This document shows, one piece after another, positions 54,583 through 64,000 of a DNA stretch of 64,000 bases. Position 1 is the first letter of the stretch. Every line of letters begins with the position of its first letter. This stretch comes from Sepioteuthis lessoniana (taxonomy: Eukaryota; Mollusca; Cephalopoda; Myopsida; Loliginidae): contig OY757916.1 of assembly GCA_963585895.1 (NCBI GenBank), forward strand, positions 20,102,060-20,166,059, read 5' to 3'. The notes under the pieces were generated by a model. That model searched no databases. It was not told the DNA's origin and was given only the letters and a program-made list of their open reading frames with translations. A program made the translations under genes and the position numbers.

Positions 54583-54788
54583 CTTCTTCATAGAATTTTT
54601 TATTGCTTCTTCAGAGAATTTTTTTTACCTCTTCATTGAATTTTTTTTATCATTTCTTCATAGAATATTTTTCAATCACTTCTTTAAAGAATTCTTTTAT
54701 ATCTTCATAGAATTTTTTTGTATCTTCATAGAGTTTTTATTCATTTCTTCATAGAATATTTTTTAGTCACTTCTTCATAGAATTTTTA
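54583..54788. repeat. Degenerate tandem repeat, about 23-35 bp units
   Basis: CACTTCTTCATAGAATTTTTT is repeated eight or nine times with variants (cttcagagaa, cttcattgaa, ctttaaagaa, cttcatagag). Spacing is irregular, so it is older than the minisatellite at 3898. Confidence 0.85.
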
Positions 54789-55052
54789 TATTTCTAAACA
54801 CTACATGGGTATTAATACTCGTTATCTTAGCATATATTATATTGATTATGTTTAACTTTCTCGTTCTTTGATGTTTCTTTGAGAATTAATTTTTTTTTTT
54901 TTTTTGTATAATAAAAAAAAAAAAAAGTGAAAATCTCAAGGGAGATAACTTTATTCTAAAACTTAAAATTTCTTAAATCATTTCTCATAAATACAACAAA
55001 CCTTTTATTAACATTTCTTGATCTAACATTAATGATTATAAAATTGGAAATA

Positions 55053-55247
55053 CAAGGGTCAGCAGAAAAGTTCATAGACTGACTAAGATTTACTTATGAA
55101 ATGTGACCAAATGAGATTTATTTTTCAACATAGTCTTCTTGTGGTCCCATTTACTTCTTCAATTGATGTTGCAGTGCTTGCATTCCATTGGTCAAAAAGT
55201 CAACAGCAGATATAATGTCATCATATGAACTTTTCAGCCCACCTTCT
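55053..55247 (-). mobile_element. Mariner-type MITE with a transposase C-terminus remnant
   Basis: The inverted ends CAAGGGTCAGCAGAAAAGTT and the complement AGAAGGTGGGCTGAAAAGTT, both continuing CATA, are flanked by TA (55051-55052 and 55248-55249). The minus strand between reads GMQALQHQLKK, then a stop, then MGPQEDYVEK and a stop, like the end of a mariner transposase (ALQHR.KKC...GDYVEK). At 195 bp nearly everything else is deleted. Confidence 0.8.
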
Positions 55248-55611
55248 TATATAATTGATGAATAATAAGTTGAATTACTATGACCAGAAAATCTGGTAAA
55301 CACTGTGTGCAACATATGGAACCACTGGAGGAGATCATGAGATACACTGCTGATGTGACCTAATAGGGTCAAAACAGCTATCCAGTGTTACTGTATGTCA
55401 CATGCAGCGTTTGCCGGATTTTTTGGTCATGGTTAATCAATTTACAATATAATTCCTCTACTTAAAAAAAAAAAATGTACATTGATGAATAATATTAGAA
55501 TAAACCTTTTTCATATGATTGGCTCAAAACATGCTTTGCAACTGAATCTGGTCACTTGATCATGGTGTACTGATTATTTGCAAGTTAGTTTTATTGATAA
55601 AGTACTACTAG

Positions 55612-55872
55612 ATTGAACCGCCTCATTGGCCTAGTGGGTAGAGTGTTCACCAATGGTCCGGAAGACCTTGGTTCAATCCCCGGTCACGTAATACCAAAGA
55701 CTTTAAAAATGGTACTTGATACTGCTTTGCTTTACACTCAGCATTATAAGGTATGCATCAAGGGTAAAGTGGAGCAATTCAGGGAAAGGAGTAGTGCCCT
55801 CCCCTACACCTTGGTGTAGTAGCTATTGAAAAGGGAGCCTTCTGGTTGCCCTCTACTGCAGTCGCCAACTTT
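55612..55872 (+). mobile_element. SINE group E, complete copy
   Basis: 'cattggcctagtgggtagag', B box 'ggttcaatccccgg', 'ggtacttgatactgc', 'gcaattcagggaaaggag', 'ccttggtgtagtagctat' and a CTTACTTT tail running into a T-run. The tRNA-like head is among the best preserved in the window. Confidence 0.88.
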
Positions 55873-56464
55873 ACTTACTTTTTTTTTTTTTTTTTTACTA
55901 CTAGATTGTGGGCTTGATCTTTACCGAGTGCTCTATACTTGTGGCCTTGTACTAATTCAAAACTGTGTAGAAAATAATAATTAGATCTGAGTTATCTTAA
56001 AATTGATGAAATTTAGAAATCATTTCCGTTTGGCAATAAAGTATCTATTTAGTCATTAAATGACTAATTGTTTAAGCTTGTGAGAATTGAATCGAGTGGG
56101 CTTTGGTGTTGATGACTAGAAGGTTTGTCTTAGGATATTTGTTATATCTGAGTACCAAAACTCACAGCTACTATTAATTGAATGTGAGGAAGATAAGCAA
56201 AAATTGAGCAATGTTGATGAAAAATAATTTTGATTCTATACCTTGAAAAAACTAAAAATGCTTTTAAATAAAATTATCAGTACTTGTCCAGAATGTCTGC
56301 TGAAGAAATGTCTGAGTGAGGATACCATAGACATGACACTTGGTGACAGTCAGTTTCTTGCGATCATCCAATCAAGAATACGCGCCTTTGACTATCTACG
56401 CCACCCTAATTTGGATCTACATATGATCTATCACCAAAATTGAGCATTCTTTATTGATTAATAT

Positions 56465-56690
56465 AGCAATACACCAATGGCTCAGGAGGCCAGGGTTCAA
56501 TCCCAGGTTTAGTCATACCAAAGACTCAGAAATATGGTACTTGATGCTGCCTTGCTTTACACTCAGCATTATAAGGTATTGATCAAGAGTAAAATAGAGT
56601 AATCCAGGGAAAGGAGTAGTACCCTCCTTTACACCTTGGTATAGTCACTTATGAAAAGGGAGCCTTTGAGTCACCAACTTTACTAATATA
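56465..56690 (+). mobile_element. SINE group E, diverged copy
   Basis: 'accaatggctcaggaggcca', B box 'gggttcaatccca', 'ggtacttgatgctgcc', 'gtaatccagggaaaggag' and 'caccttggtatagtcac'. The first part of the head is missing. Confidence 0.8.
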
Positions 56691-57914
56691 TATTCACCAT
56701 ACAAATATGACTAAGTTTCACTCATCTTGATTTTTTGAATTTTTTTGACTGAACATTTACATTTAAAAACCACTTTTTTCACTTACTTTTATTTACCCAC
56801 CAGTGTATTTGTTTAGTCTCTCCCCTTCTCAACTCTGAAGAAGATGGCGACTTACGGTGGATTATGGACATATATAATTTCTGAGATTAAAATATAAATG
56901 TTCAGTAAAAAAGAAAAAAAAAATGAAAGAAATCGCTCAAACTTTCTCTTATCAAGATGTTGAATGTAAGTATTGTATTTCTCACTATAATTTCTTGTAT
57001 ATTAACATATACATTATTCTTGCAGGATGGCGTGATATTCTGGACAAGTACGAAATAGTTTTAAAGATGATTTGACACAAGTCCCACTCGTAAAAATGAA
57101 AATAAAAATTCTTTCGTTTGCCATTAGAACTTTCTGTACTCAGGTAACTTATCAAATTTGAAATTGAGTTTTTATAGAATTAAATGGGGTGGTGGTGGTT
57201 CCTGTCTACTACATAAAATATAATGGCGATATGTGGTCTCTTGTACACGAGTTATCTGTCTTTTGTTTTGATTTTTTTTAGGTTGGTGTTGACAGAAAAT
57301 CTGATCATTTCGTCATTGTATAATTTGACAGGACCACCTTCATTCCATTTAACTCCATGAAATAATAAATTTCAAATTTGATTAATTACCTGAGTAAAAG
57401 AAATTCTTTTGAATTGAAAACAACCAAAATTATATGCGGACAAAAAAAATTTACGAGCGTCGGTTGTAATTAGTACTACAGTTGTTTAACTGTTTACACT
57501 TTAAATTATATTTTTTTTACTCGGTAAATGAGCATCAATATTTGTTTTCATTGTTACTTTTGAGCTTCCATATTGTGATGAAAGACGATGTTGCTTTGTT
57601 TCGTAGTATTTATTTATTAAAATAATTAAAACTTTTAATTTGAAAAATTTGATTTAATTATTAAAAAACAACCTTTTCTCTCTGAAAAACATAACACATT
57701 AATTTAGTGGAATGGGAGATTTTGCACACAGAAAGGATTAAATGTATTTAAAAACATTTTTCATATCAACATTTTTTTATAAGAACATTTAACAAAATGA
57801 AATGCGAAACAATGGCTTTTTATTCATCTCTTGCTTTGATTTGTGAAGTGATCACTGATGTATATCGATTTAAAGTGTGAAAACCTGTTAGATATTCTTG
57901 CAATTAGTCACATA

Positions 57915-57957
<43 letters not shown>

Positions 57958-58436
57958 TAAAGAATTAGAGCGTAACCTATGCGGGACTAAACTTTTTAAG
58001 TGTACAAGAATTACTTCCCCTAAAATATTTTTTATAGACTCATACTACGATAAATTATTAAAGAAAAAAAGGAATACGAGAAGTTCGATTACTTGATATC
58101 CAATAGGTGGCCTGCGTAAAACGACATCAACAAATAGCTCAACCATGAAAGTTTACATTAATTTTGTTATATTGTGAGAAAAATTATATGGAAATGTAAT
58201 ATTTACAATCATCTTCCTGGAAAGTAAATCCAACTCCCTAGAATTATAAATCGGCTATCAGCCATAAGTTGGCATCTTAGTTGTTTTGGGAAGGAGAAGC
58301 TATAGAAATATGGTCGATGGTCGTATTGTAACCCGTTGAAGACGTACTTTTTGAAATTAACTCTTCATTAAAAAATAAGCTAATGACTAAAATTTACTTT
58401 TATGTATTGAGTGAATATATATATATATATATATAT
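56691..58436. other. Unique AT-rich stretch with one dispersed repeat
   Basis: No gene is recognised. A short ATG-led frame near 56845 (MATYGGLWTY) ends quickly without a donor. A repeat at 57470-57660 has a diverged partner at 63730-63870. (TA)n runs lie at 57921-57953 and 58418-58435. Confidence 0.45.
57470..57660. repeat. Dispersed unknown repeat, copy 1 (partner near 63730-63870)
   Basis: 'actacagttgtttaac', 'aaatgagcatcaatattt', 'cacttttgagcttccatat'-like and 'gatgttgctttgtttcgtag' recur in the same order and strand near the right edge of the window. No coding capacity is visible. Confidence 0.65.
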
Positions 58437-58578
58437 TGTAACCCGGATATAAGAGACCCAGATATAAGATAGATCTTTCTCTGGTCCCAAATTAGAGCCT
58501 AAGTTACCTAAACAAAATAGACCAAAACCGGATATAAGAGACTTCTCCAGTCCAGTCAACGCTCTTATATCCGGGTTA
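58437..58578. mobile_element. Small inverted-repeat element (MITE) in a TA microsatellite
   Basis: TAACCCGGATATAAGAG at the left is exactly complemented by CTCTTATATCCGGGTTA at the right, ~140 bp apart. A second internal CCGGATATAAGAGAC occurs at about 58530. Both ends lie in TA-rich DNA, so a TA duplication cannot be separated. The end sequence suggests a pogo/Tigger-type MITE, but that is a guess. Confidence 0.65.
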
Positions 58579-58599
58579 ATATATATATATATATAGGAA

Positions 58600-58725
58600 A
58601 GGTGCCTCGGGTGGTGTAATGGTTAAGAAGCTAGATTAGCAAACCTACACGAAGAGTTCGAGACTCATTTGGTGCCCCATTCATACGGCCTTGTGCCACA
58701 TCTAAGCAAAAAGCTTAGTAAATTG
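58600..58725 (+). mobile_element. tRNA-headed SINE, group D, copy 2
   Basis: GGTGCCTCGGGTGGTGTAAT, A box 'tggtgtaatggttaagaagc', B-box-like 'gagttcgagactc', then 'ggccttgtgccacatctaag' and a TA-repeat tail. It matches the reverse copy at 18905 over the head and the short 3' part. Confidence 0.7.

Positions 58726-58728
<3 letters not shown>

Positions 58729-58780
<52 letters not shown>
58729..58780. repeat. (TA)n microsatellite
   Basis: An uninterrupted run of about 26 TA units at the 3' end of the group D SINE. Confidence 0.97.
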
Positions 58781-58785
<5 letters not shown>

Positions 58786-61785
58786 TAAATAAACCTCTCG
58801 TAGTCTTAAAAAACGGATTTATGAACACATAGATTTGGAAAAAGGAAACAACCGTTTGGTCAGACATAATTTACAAACTGATCACCAGGGCTTTATGGAG
58901 CCCTCCAAAAAGAAGCCCATTCTTTTTTGCTGTAACGAATGAGAAGAGGGCTCATTTTATATTCAGCCGAAGTGGAGCGTGAGCAACATCATTTGGGGCT
59001 AAAAACCGTGCTTTTTGCACTCCGCGCATCTAAATTATTTGATTTAAAAAAATAAAAAAAAAATTAAACAATAAAAAAGAAAAGAAAGTTTGAGCTAAAC
59101 TTTTTTTTTTTTTATTTTTTTATGGCTAAATGTATATGTGAGAGAGAGACCGGGAGTTACACGTGAAAATTAGACATGAAAGTCGAAAAATTTGAACTTC
59201 TCAGATTTTTGTTTATAAGACAGGAGACAGTCTGGAAAAAGTATCTTCAAAGGCGTCACTCACTCTTTGAAGTCATTTTTTTAAAGATTTGAACTTTTCT
59301 CGTATTTCTATTGCTAAAAAGTCTTTCAGGGTAATAACTAAAGAAATATGTTTGTTTTTAAATAAATATTTTTATTTATTACTACTCTGTTGTTATCAAG
59401 CAAATAATATCGTTATTTCTCTAAGTTAAGTTCTTGTGTTTTTTCAAATTATACCTTTTCTTTGTTTTATTTTACACCAATATTTCAAAACATAATAGAC
59501 ATTTGGTAAACCAAAGAACAAAGTAATACAACGATTTGTTTGTAAAAACAGCAACAAACATGTTTATTTTTAGCATATTTTACTAATGTTGACGAAAATT
59601 ACAAGTTTCCGTATTCAATTAAAAAGGGTAATCTGGTTGATTATTAATATTCTTGATTTTCAAAGACAAATAAAACTTGAAATTGTTATTTGTTGTAAAT
59701 TTTGAATGAGTAAATGTCTTCAAGAAAATTTTTACTAAGATTTGAGGCTATATAGTTTTTGCTTCTTTAAAGAGAAATAACTGTCAGTTGCACGCTAGAC
59801 TGACGCAGTTTTGTTCATCCCTACTGTTTTATTTAAATAATGATTTGAAAAGATACAATAACTTCAGTAAGATACTTTGATTTTATTTGCTTGAAAACAA
59901 CAGCGTATTGTGATAAATGAAATAGCAATTTTCAGTCAATTGCTACCCTGAATCCGTTTTGAAGCCATTTGACCCCAACCCATTAGATATATTTGTCACC
60001 CCAAAGAAATAATACGACATATCGCCACAACTCTTGAAATAGAAGATTAGTGTTTTTGTCTGCTGTTCAAAGTTTATTTCGCAAGTTTCTCTTGCCAACT
60101 GCAATACTGACGAGAATATTTTTTTTCGCCTCAAAACTGTAAATTGAAAATATTTCAACTGATTTTTTTATAAATTTATATTTTGTGATATTTAAATTCT
60201 GTCTCTCTTCTCTTGGAGATGTTTGCTGCTTGTTTCTTTAAAAAGAAAATCACTAATGTAATGTTTTAAGAGTTTAGAGAGAATAAATTTTGCAATATAA
60301 AAAATTTAAAGAGATTAAAATTTGATATGGAGAGTAAACAAAATTTATCATTTAACTGGGTATTTAGTGTATAATTTTAATGGTAAGTTCCGCAGCTTTC
60401 TAGTTCGGATTCTGATTAAAAAGGTAACACAAATAATAAAGTTTTAAAAAGGAATTTTATACAAAAGAAACAAGAAAGAAAGGGATATAAAAGACAAAAC
60501 TTTGCAAATTTTAGTGTAATTTGCGGAACTTATCTGAGTGAGTGTTCAGAAAACAATGTTCTTTGAATTTGAGTATTTTTTCTTTTTAGTTTCATCAAAA
60601 TTTTTCATTTAATTTTGAGTCTTCTGAAAGGTTTCAGCAGAGCTCACGGTTGAATTTTATCTTTCAGTTGATTTTAATTGAGTCTTTTCAATTTTCATTT
60701 AATTTCAATTGAGTCTTCTGTAAAGTTATCTTTTCAGCAGAATTCTCTGGTTGAATTTTCTTTCAGTTGTTTAACTTCGTAGAATTTCGGTAGTCAACTT
60801 TCGTTTGATTTTAGTTTTATTTCTTGGGAAGCTTCTTGCCTGTTTAAATACTTATTGGCTATTCAAGAAGCGAGTGACGAAAACTTCTGCCGGCTATTTT
60901 TTCCTGCCTTAACAGTCTGGTCCCCAAGTTCGTACCGAGGGCCCAATTGTAGTTTTCGACAAATCGTAGTAGAATGTAGCTTTTTGGTGCTGTATTGTCT
61001 GGGTTTACTTCTTCCTTTTCCACTCTGGCCAAAATTAAGTGCTGCACGTGGTCAATTTGTTTCCTTGTTAGAAATAAATTTTTATAATTTAAAAGTAAAA
61101 CTTGATTTACTTAGAACAAATTTAAATTCCCTTCCAAAATAAATAGTGAATAATTAGTTTTCAAAGAAATAAAGCTCGTTATGTCTTTTTCTTTTAGAAA
61201 TGATTACAGTAAATATATCTAAATGATTTACTTTTTCATTAATACTAATCTGAAAAAAGGTTAATGAACTTTGATAAATCGATCTGATTTGTTTGAAAAA
61301 CCATTAACAGTGCTTATGTTGGTATTTGATTAGGGATATAAAGTGTATTTTTGAATAAACGATGGGCGAAAAATATCAACAAGACGCTAATAAACTATTA
61401 TTCGGAGATCCAATTAATGTCCTTTAATTTCATACAAAAATATCTGGCTGAAACCTTGGGATTGAACAAATATCTCGTCAAATTTTCCTCCCCTGAAAAA
61501 ATAGGTTGTTAATGTAACGAACATTTAAGTTGCTATAAAATATTTCAGGGATTTCTATTTTACACCTCTGGCAACAAAAAATTATGCCTAATCTTATGCT
61601 CCGCCCGACATGTTCTCCTTTCGGAGCAAGAAATCTCATCTTAGCAAATCTCAAAATATTAGCGAGATTTTGTCAAATATTATCTTACGGTCTTACACTT
61701 AAAGTGACACCCCACCCATATTGACGAGATCCTTTGACGCCCACGCCTATACTTTGACCACTTATTGGCGAAATAGAACGTTTAT
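58781..61785. other. Gene-free unique stretch
   Basis: AT-rich DNA with a GC-richer patch near 58890-59035 and another near 61570-61760. The 95-codon plus frame at 60855-61142 (MAIQEASDENFCRL...) has no recognisable domain, splice context or upstream promoter features. No mobile element is identified. Confidence 0.4.
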
Positions 61786-61794
61786 GAAAGAAGG

Positions 61795-61940
61795 TATATT
61801 TTCACTATGGAGCGCTGAAAAAGAGCTGCTTCTTTTTTAAATGAGCTGGAGCTGCTCCATTTTAATAATGGGGAGCTAGCTCCAATTTTGGGCGTGTGAG
61901 CGGAAGCTGGAGCAGCGCCAAAAGTAATGGAGCGCGTAAA
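61795..61940. repeat. GGAGC/GCTCC-rich palindromic patch
   Basis: Repeated GGAGC and GCTCC motifs form several inverted repeats, including the perfect palindrome GGAGCTAGCTCC near 61873 and GCTCCATT/AATGGGGAGC around it. Similar GAGC-rich ends occur in some hAT elements, but no duplication or transposase supports that here. Confidence 0.5.
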
Positions 61941-63018
61941 CCCATGCTAATCACAACATTAATTTTAAAGTTTCCAAAATGTTAGTTTATACACATTAGA
62001 AATACCAGAAAATTGTTGAATCTATTATCATTTCAAACTGCAATACTATCCAACAGATACCTGTCTTTTTCAGTTTGTCTTCTTATTTGGTCAGATTGGT
62101 GCTTAAAACTTATAAAATCCCTTATTTAGAATAATTTGGCTTCATCATTTATATATACTTAGATAGATAAACAGGTAGTTCTATCAAACTGAGATAGAAA
62201 AAAGCAGACTGATATTGATCGATGTATGGATGTGTTATGGAATGTTTGAAAAAGGTATATAAGAACAAAATAATATAAATATGCACATCGAAAGATAGAT
62301 GTGATATGGATTTTTTTATTGAAAAAATTTTTTTTTGAAATACGTTACGTTTTGGAAATAACTTTTTGAACACTAATTACATCACAGACTTGAAACAGAA
62401 CGTAACCAACAGAAATAGAATGTTTTAAAACTTCATCTTTTCGTTCATTTAAAAATTCATATTTCCTAATGAAGGTTTAAAAATTGAAATGTTTAACATT
62501 GATAAATAATTCAAACTATAAATAAAATATTCCTCTAAAGAGCTTATGTTTTTTTCATACTTGTATTTAGGCAGCATTTCTTTGTTGAGGCATGTTTGAT
62601 TAAATATTATAGACATCCTTTGTCTACATGTTTTTATTTCGATCCTTTCAAATCGCCGTATGGATGTTATGATATCCGGCTGGAATTGTTTAATAGATAT
62701 TTCATATTTAACTGGCTTCCAAGTACTTTCTGACGCCATCATCAGTAGGTGTGTATATTTCAAAAGTACAATACACTGTTTTATTTATACTGGTGTACCT
62801 TTTTTTTAAAAAAAATTAGTTCTATACATGGCAACAGTAGCTAAAGACATTTGAGTATATTAGCACTGGTTTCAGTTAATTTTGTTGAAGCTGGGACTTT
62901 TATTTCTAATGTGTAGGTTTTCAAGTATCTATTATCTTTGTTTGCCATTTTGTTGTTCCAATATTGTTGTGTTATCAGAAAGAATTTTCCGAAATTCAGT
63001 TGTTGGACGGAAATGTTT

Positions 63019-63022
<4 letters not shown>
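61941..63022. other. AT-rich stretch with a dispersed repeat
   Basis: Contains a diverged partner (62588-62755) of the repeat at 28735: 'ggcatgtttgattaaat', 'gatcctttcaaatcg', 'ggctggaattgttt' and 'gccatcatcagtagg'. Otherwise unassigned. Confidence 0.4.

Positions 63023-63023
<1 letters not shown>

Positions 63024-63088
<65 letters not shown>
63024..63088. repeat. (TA)n microsatellite
   Basis: About 32 uninterrupted TA units. It produces YIYIYI-type ORFs on both strands that are not genes. Confidence 0.97.
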
Positions 63089-63091
<3 letters not shown>

Positions 63092-64000
63092 AAATCTATC
63101 AACATTTTTTTTATCATAAGTTATTGATGTTATTGATCCATCTCACCAGGAGATCCATATTCAAAATGTTGAATTCATGTGGAATCGTCTAAAAAAACAT
63201 TTAAAGGAATGTTTATTTCGTAAGAGAATATGCTTAAGTTTTAACCTTTTTGATTTCTTGTGGTTTGATGAGATGAAGTGACAATGAGGAAACTAAAAAT
63301 TTTTTTTTCTCATGACTAACATAACAGCATACTTCTTTTCTTTGTTATTGTTCATACATTATTTAAAAATTCGTTTTGATAAATTTTATATTTTGTAGAA
63401 AAAAGTGATATCGTAGTACGAGTTAAAAAAATGTGAGTAATTATATACATAAAAAAATCCTGCATAATTATACCCTAATTATCCATATTTATAATGATTT
63501 ATAAATAATATGCATTCAGATATTTTAAAGTACTGAGAACTATGAATATAGAAATTGTGTCAATTTGATTTTAAGAGCATTATCTTATAATTCACCGAAT
63601 GTCTTTCTGTTTGTACCTGTAAGGCTCCGACATTTTTCCCTGATTTCATTTAAACTTTCAGGAATCGTTAAGGTCGTTTTTGAAAAAGTTTTAAACTGTA
63701 TTTGACCAAGCTTATTTAGATTTTTTTCCCACTACAGTTGTTAAACTATTTTCTTCAAACATTAATATTTATTTTTTTTACGTGGAAGATGAGCGTCAAT
63801 ATATATTTTCATTGTCACTTTTGAGCTTCCATATAGTGATTAAAATCGATGTTATTACTTTATTTTGTAGTCTTTAAAGTGTTACATTGTCTTTTTTTTT
63901 TGTCTTTATTCATCAAAAACATTTAATTTTTAATTTAAAAGTAGACAAACAAACAAAAAAAAAGTTTCTCGATTAAATACATAAAAATTTGATTTAGTGG
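63089..64000. other. AT-rich right edge
   Basis: No gene seen. It includes the second copy of the dispersed repeat described at 57470 (about 63730-63870). Confidence 0.45.

Noticed and set aside
56840-56900. ATG in good context near 56845 (MATYGGLWTYIISEI)
   Set aside because: Stop after 17 codons, no splice donor within the open stretch, and AT-rich surroundings.
57020-57140. Candidate exon between ...CTTGCAG and CAG|GTAACT that would accept phase 1 from the exon at 41816
   Set aside because: All three frames close within it (the in-phase one after about 14 codons), so it cannot be an internal coding exon; a UTR exon cannot be excluded.
60855-61142. 95-codon ORF
   Set aside because: No family resemblance and no context; an opposite-strand frame of similar length overlaps it.
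63024-63088. YIYIYI-type ORFs at TA runs (also 42093, 45031, 50328)
   Set aside because: Microsatellite artefacts.

Overview
The window looks like an AT-rich, intron-rich and very repeat-laden animal nuclear genome, most likely a mollusc and probably a cephalopod. The grounds are several tRNA-derived SINE families sharing one internal domain, RTE-like endonuclease/reverse-transcriptase LINE fragments, many mariner/Tc1 copies, a TTAGGG-type telomeric motif, long AT/TG microsatellites and one conserved metazoan gene. The taxon is an inference; nothing here proves the species.

The one securely identified host gene lies on the plus strand at the left. Two exons (1566-1670 and 7079-8257), split by a 5.4 kb intron, encode the C-terminus of a CHD7-like (CHD6-9/Kismet class) chromatin remodeller: a BRK-type module, an alanine/leucine-rich stretch and a long serine/threonine-rich acidic tail ending in a stop. 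The upstream exons lie outside the window. The next ~12 kb is very AT-rich and poor in SINEs, and probably starts with a long 3' UTR. It carries four short TA-flanked inverted-repeat elements.

From 18.9 to 41 kb and from 43.7 to 56.7 kb the DNA is a dense mosaic of mobile elements. It holds five tRNA-headed SINE groups (A, B, D, E, F here), a non-tRNA retroposon (C here) with a structured head, a degenerate internal tandem array and a 3' tail shared with SINE A, five solo LTRs of one family, four of a second, one possible third, RTE-like LINE fragments, and several mariner/Tc1 remnants with matching terminal repeats. Target-site duplications and nesting order many insertions in time.

A probable first exon of a second, unidentified plus-strand gene sits at about 41.56-41.87 kb: a relatively CpG-containing leader with a CAG run, an ATG, 17 codons and a consensus splice donor. 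If real, the rest of the window would be its first intron. From 56.7 to 64 kb the sequence is mostly unique and AT-rich with a few small repeats.

The most unusual signal is retroposon C, above all the copy at 48673-49757. It carries about five tandem copies of the 3' tail and is bounded by a perfect 12-bp target duplication inside a SINE B. Other unusual points are a telomere-repeat block at a mariner deletion junction, a constant CRE-ETS motif pair in the solo LTRs, and a U2 snRNA-like fragment.
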